This document shows positions 59,471 to 64,000 of a DNA stretch of 64,000 nucleotides, piece by piece. How positions within the stretch are numbered: the stretch's first letter is position 1; the number at the start of each line of letters is the position of its first letter. Location: the NCBI GenBank assembly GCA_002286715.1, contig NSJX01000016.1:442030-506029 (forward strand), given 5' to 3'. The notes below the pieces were generated by a model, which saw nothing but the letters and a program-made list of their open reading frames with translations, had not been told where the DNA came from and did no database searches. The position numbers and the translations under genes are program-made. The DNA is from Dentipellis sp. KUC8613. Lineage: Eukaryota; Basidiomycota; Agaricomycetes; Russulales; Hericiaceae.

Positions 59471-62162
59471 TGGCGAAACGAGCGACGCCCTCAAGAGTGG
59501 ACCACTGGCGATACGAAAGAAAGAAAAGCTGCCAGGATTAACGGGAAAGGCGAAAAGAAGGGCAGAAAGGGCGCACGGGGCGGTCACGTAGAGCAGCGTT
59601 CCCATATATACAGGATGCTTCGATTAGCCGAGCTAGGGATCCCGTAGAAAAGATTGTGTTGCCGGAGGATGCGAAGTCTTGATTTCGGAAGCGACTCTAA
59701 ACGCTCGTTGCGCGCTCCACTGATGTCGGCTAACCCAGCCCACCTCCACATCCGCTCCCTTGGTTCTCGTCGCGACACCGCACAATCGTAACATAAATGC
59801 CACCGTTGCTCTCTGCTAGTCTCTCTCTTCTTGCACACTCCCCGAGCTCCCCATACACGGCACTAGTACTGGCCACTGGCCAGAAATGCAGGTTCACAGT
59901 CACGGATTACACGTTGGCCTTTGGCTTCTAGCGCAGCGGTTCTGCTGATTCACCAGTCCCCGCTTCCCGTTCTTTGCCGCATCAGCGCGGTGATGCATAT
60001 CCCCTTACAGGGAATAGCCATGCCACATCGACGGAGTTTGCGAAGCCTTCTCCGCGGCTCAACATTGCGAGCAGACTCACTGCACGCGTCGCAATGTGTC
60101 GTGCAAACCCGGCAGGCGAATGCGAACTACGCAAGTAAGCAGTGCCAGTGCGGGAGCAAAGTGGCGACACGGAAGTAAACACGCTGCGAGTCACGGCGCG
60201 CGTATTCTCGCTGCAGCTTGAGCTGGTTGCTTGCGCAGCTCGTCGTCGCGTTCGACGACGTCGACGTCACAGACTGCAACTGTCGACCGACCGACCTGCT
60301 CGACACGGGGCCAAGGATTTCGCATCTCCCCGAAAGCGGCCTGGGCTCCTGCTGATCCGCTAACGCCCAGGCCTCAGGCGTGCACAACGATTGGCACGGC
60401 ACCTTGCGCGCACGCCTGTCGTGCTGCTCAGAATGGAAGGTGCGAGCCCAGTCAGGCCCACGCGATCGCGACTCGCGAGCGCAATGACAGATGCGGTCTG
60501 CAGATTGATATATTCCAACGATTCGATATGGCCACTCGACGGCACCTCGGCCTTCGGCGATCCATGCGCACGACTGCGCGGAAAAACGAGGGCTTCGAGA
60601 AACGAGAAACGAGATTTCGGGGCTTCTGTCGAAAGGTTGACGGCTGGCGATCTTTAATCCAAAGGTTCCTGGATGGTTGCCACGAGGTTATCTGGCCCAT
60701 CTGAATCACTGTCAGCGTTGGCCAGAACCCGCCACCGGCCCTTGGTCATACGCATCGGTCATCCGCTGCAACGACCACGGCGACCAACCATGCTCATTGA
60801 ATGCCATTATAGTTGCAATTCAAAGCTCATTGAGTATCATGGCGCCCCGCCCAATAACGTACGTGCGCCCACGAGAGGGCCACGTGAGCACGTACTAGGG
60901 AGCGCCGCCCTGTCGAGATCAATGCACAGGCATCGCAGCCAGGAACGGGGGCTCGGTGGGGAGCACAGACAACCCCGCATCGCGTACCTAGTGCAAGTGC
61001 CTCACCAGATGGAGAAGAGGTTCGTCTTGGAAGTCGGGCGATAGCGGGTTCATTTCCAGGTGTCGTGCTGGCAATGGCACGATTGGCAAGCCTGTTGCGG
61101 TGCGTGCATAAGTAGGTCTGAACCCTACACGAGGTGGGGAAGAGAACCTGCGCGTCGCGGTCCGCAAGTTGGCTTTCCGCGTTTGTGACTCGTCCAGGAG
61201 GGCTCAAAGGCAGGGACATATAAGGAACAAAGATGCGTCCTGATTTGATCCATCGTTTGCACTCCAGAAGACATGGAAGCCAGGTACGGGACGCCACGGT
61301 GATGCTCGAAGTCGAAGCTGAAGGTGCAGGAAGAAGAGGTGGACGATGGGACTCACTGATTTCTACGATTGTGCAGTTGGAACGCCGAAAATACGACGGT
61401 TACATGGTTCGGTGCACAGAAGGGCGCCAGATAGCGTTCGGGGGTGGTAGTCACATTGGCGTTGAATGGTTCGATGTTCGCGGTCACAGTATCGAGAATC
61501 GAATCAGCATGTTCGTATGCCGTTTCCCAGGCGATTAATGTTCCGCAGGCTGCAACTGGTCATAAGGTTCCGCAGCGATGGTAGCAACACGAAAACTTGC
61601 TCGGAAACCTGAAGCCCGACAGCGGAAGAAGGACTGTATAACGTATACGACACCGAGAATAACGCCGTCGATGTACGTACGAGGGCAGTCATGTACAAGG
61701 ACAACATACAGCACCGATAGATATTGGATTGTTGACTCTATACGCAATGCTGTACGCCCTGTGGGCAGACGCAGTATGTCTCCCAAAGGCCTGTCAAAAA
61801 AACACGGTCGGCGAAAAGAAGGCGTGAAGTTGCCCCGGAAGTGATGTTGACGCTTCTCCCATGGGGGTGACAAGGCGACAGAGCTAGACATGAAGAACTT
61901 CCACTGCGATGGATCTACTTGCGAGCTAGTCTCCTCCACAGACCTTAACAGATAGTCGTTCTGTGAAGTTGCGTGCCAGTAGACGTCGTGCAGGCGTCGA
62001 GAAGCATTTGGTGCAGAGCAAAGGCATGCCAGCCCAACTTCGTGACGCGATCGCCTATGCAGATGGACCGCGATCTTATCTTATCTCAGGCATCCCTTCC
62101 ATGAACCGTTCACACCGACACTGTCCTCTTCTCCTCACACTCCACAAAGTAAGCCATCCACC
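59471..62162. other. Divergent intergenic region
   Basis: 2.7 kb without a supportable gene. Frames of 60-160 codons on both strands lack motifs and consistent composition. Promoters for the arrestin-like gene and the RmlD-like gene are expected at the two ends. Confidence 0.45.
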
Positions 62163-63520
62163 ATGAAAGTCCTAGTCACAGGTCAACTTCCTTCCCAAAT
62201 ATCTCTCTTGCATCTCTGACCCACCCGCTCGGATCCACAGGTGCCTCTGGTGTGCTCGGCAGCGCGATCTACGCCGCTTTCAAGCAGGCTCCAGAAAGAC
62301 ACACTGTGCTCGGGCTTGCGCACAGCCGTGCCACAGGCGACCTTAAAGCACTCGATCTGCTGAAAGCGGACGAAGTGGACGCGCTTGTGAGGGAATTCAG
62401 ACCGGATTGTGAGTCATTATTCTGCTCAAGACTAGGATCGGTCTGGAGACTATGGGCAGGGATCGTGCATTGCGCCGCGGAGCGCAAGCCTGATGTTGCT
62501 GAAAAGGTGTGTATGCCGTTCATGTTGAATGAGGCGATGGTGTTGTCATGGAGGTGCATTCGACTCACTGACATCTGTCTTAGGATCCAGAAGGGACTCA
62601 GAAGGTAGAAATGCCGCACCAATGACCACATACCCGCGGTTCGCGTGTTGTCGACACTCAAGCTCACATCCTACCCAACAGCTCAACGTATCTGTCCCAG
62701 AGCACCTCGCGAAACTCGCCAAAGAGCTCGGATCGACGTTGATCTACATTTCAACCGGTATGTCTTCTATCCCCTTCCTTCCTTGCCGGCCGTAAACGAT
62801 CTGGCACCAGACTACGTCTTCGACGGCACCTCCCCGCCTTACGTGCCGTCCGCGCGTACCAACCCGCTCAACATCTACGGCCGCACGAAGCGCGACGGCG
62901 AACTCGCCGTGCTCGGCGTTGAGGGCGCGCGCGGTGTCGTCCTGCGCGTGCCCGTCCTGTACGGGCCAGCACCACACAACGCAGACTCGGCGGTGAACAT
63001 CCTGCTCGACGTCGTGCAAGACCAGTCCGGGAAGCAGTACAAGATGGACCACTACCAGACGCGGTATCCGACAAACGTGCTCGATATCGCCGCGTTCCTC
63101 GTGCGCCTTGCCCGTGCGTTGTTTAGCTCCTCGCCATGGCGATAGCTGACGCGGAGGCCGGTGTGGGTTTCGCATCGCGCCAAGGCCTGCCGCGGACGCG
63201 CCATCTCCCGCCGATTCTGCACTACACGGCGCCGGAGCCGTTTACGAAGTACGAGATGTGCCTCATTTTCGCGCGTATTCTCGGCGTGCCGCACGCGCAC
63301 ATCGTGCCCGACGCTAACCCGCCTGCGCCCGGTGAGTCTGCTTCGCACCATCACCCGCGCCGCGATCCTGACGAATTGTGGGCTATGTGCAGGAGCGACT
63401 CCGAGGCCGCATGATACGCAATTGTATGTGCGCGAGACGGAAGATCTTGGGGTCGAAGGGGGATTGGGAACGACTGGCTTCGAGGAGTGGTGGGAGGAGC
63501 ATCTGGGCAAGAAGCCGTAA
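62163..63520 (+). CDS. RmlD / MAT2B-like NAD(P)-binding protein, 302 aa
   Basis: Eight exons: 62163-62181, 62241-62408, 62460-62506, 62584-62604, 62682-62757, 62811-63113, 63185-63331 and 63393-63520. The extended-SDR Rossmann motif is MKVLVTGASGVLGSA; then follow WIVHCAAERKPDVAEKDPEG, LIYISTDYVFDGTSPPY, the YxxxK in NIYGRTKRDGE, and LRVPVLYGP. HLPPILHYTAPEPFTKYEMC is characteristic of fungal homologues of methionine adenosyltransferase 2 beta subunit and dTDP-4-dehydrorhamnose reductase. Fungi use the protein as a regulatory or reductase partner; the exact substrate is open. The sixth intron acceptor (63184) was chosen to restore LARLPRTRHLPPIL. Confidence 0.92.
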
Positions 63521-64000
63521 ATTGTGTGAACCGTAAGAAGTTTTATATCATTGTACAGTTAGGCGGATGATATCAATCAGCGGTGAGAACGTCCGTGATG
63601 CGCTCTAGCATCACGGCAGCAAGTCTGGGCGTCGTGCTCAATCCGAAGGGGCAAATGAAAGCATTTACATGTTGAGCTGATTTATTTTTGTTTGAAAATT
63701 ATAGTATATACGAGAAGCCTGAACATCGTATCGCGAAGGTTTCGCCAAATCGCCTATTCGAGATTACGGCCGGAAAACATATTTTGTATGGGACCCGAGG
63801 TCGTAAGGTCGGTCTGCAAAGCCGTAAAGGAGGTAAGAAACTGCTTTCAATCAAACCAAGGGGACATACGCTCCAGACGTTATTAGTTCCTTGCTGCTCC
63901 AGGTCATGGACCTGCTTCTGTTCGTTGTTCAGTTTGCGCATGGGTTCGGAGTTCGAGGGCGCGCTCTCCCATAGGTTGGTGCCTTTGGCTGGAGCGAGGG
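63521..64000. other. Terminal intergenic stretch
   Basis: 480 bases after the RmlD-like gene. No coding sequence supported; the first 150 bases look like 3' UTR. A gene may begin beyond the window edge. Confidence 0.45.

Noticed and set aside
1..64000. CRISPR arrays, bacterial operons, rRNA genes, intact transposons
   Set aside because: No regular repeat-spacer pattern, no Shine-Dalgarno-linked gene strings, no rRNA sequence, and no transposase, integrase or reverse-transcriptase motif was seen on either strand.

Overview
The window reads as a stretch of nuclear DNA from a filamentous fungus, most likely an Agaricomycete (mushroom-forming basidiomycete). Genes are split by many short introns (about 50-70 bases) that start gt and end ag and often carry a ctaac-like branch site. 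G+C is high, and several predicted proteins belong to families I know mainly from basidiomycetes (a seven-pass membrane protein, a Golgi-type glycosyltransferase, paired ABM-like proteins). No bacterial, plastid or viral signature was seen. All exon maps were built by hand from splice signals and reading-frame closure; no transcript or database was consulted.

Layout. 1-165: tail of a Q/P/G-rich protein. 1158-2607: GT32-type glycosyltransferase. 2767-3293 (minus): SDH assembly factor SDHAF2. 3294-19267: about 16 kb with almost nothing recognisable, except a well-formed three-exon 63-residue microgene (9405-9717, minus) and a cluster of GTTACCG-type repeats (12250-12560). 19268-21286: three consecutive tiny single-pass membrane protein genes with the same intron phases. 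21506-22313 (minus) and 28668-29512 (plus): two paralogous ABM-like proteins flanking a 1198-residue protein whose PH domain is interrupted by a long disordered insert (24101-27875). 31366-32281: His/Gln-rich protein. 32722-33465 (minus): mitoribosomal mL59. 34424-36255 (minus): unrecognised Ser/Pro-rich protein. 38305-39226: Sec62. 39349-40972 (minus): Mgr3-like TPR protein. 41280-42704 (minus): seven-pass protein. 44565-45821 (minus): Tim44/mL45-like. 46088-46672: CHCH protein (Mix17 family). 46914-47738 (minus): haloacid-dehalogenase-like. 48165-51951: SPX-EXS phosphate exporter (Syg1/XPR1). 52200-55388 (minus): Vps16. 55872-56938: short-chain dehydrogenase. 57605-59470 (minus): arrestin-like. 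62163-63520: RmlD/MAT2B-like reductase.

Themes. The recognisable genes are mostly housekeeping: mitochondrial biogenesis (SDHAF2, mL59, Mgr3-like, mL45-like, Mix17), secretory and vacuolar traffic (Sec62, Vps16, arrestin-like, glycosyltransferase) and phosphate signalling (SPX-EXS). There is no biosynthetic cluster and no clear transposon. The most unusual content is the trio of tiny membrane proteins, the inverted ABM paralogue pair with fully conserved intron phases, two GC-AG introns, the split PH domain, and the long gene-poor stretch holding a microgene and a repeat family I do not recognise.
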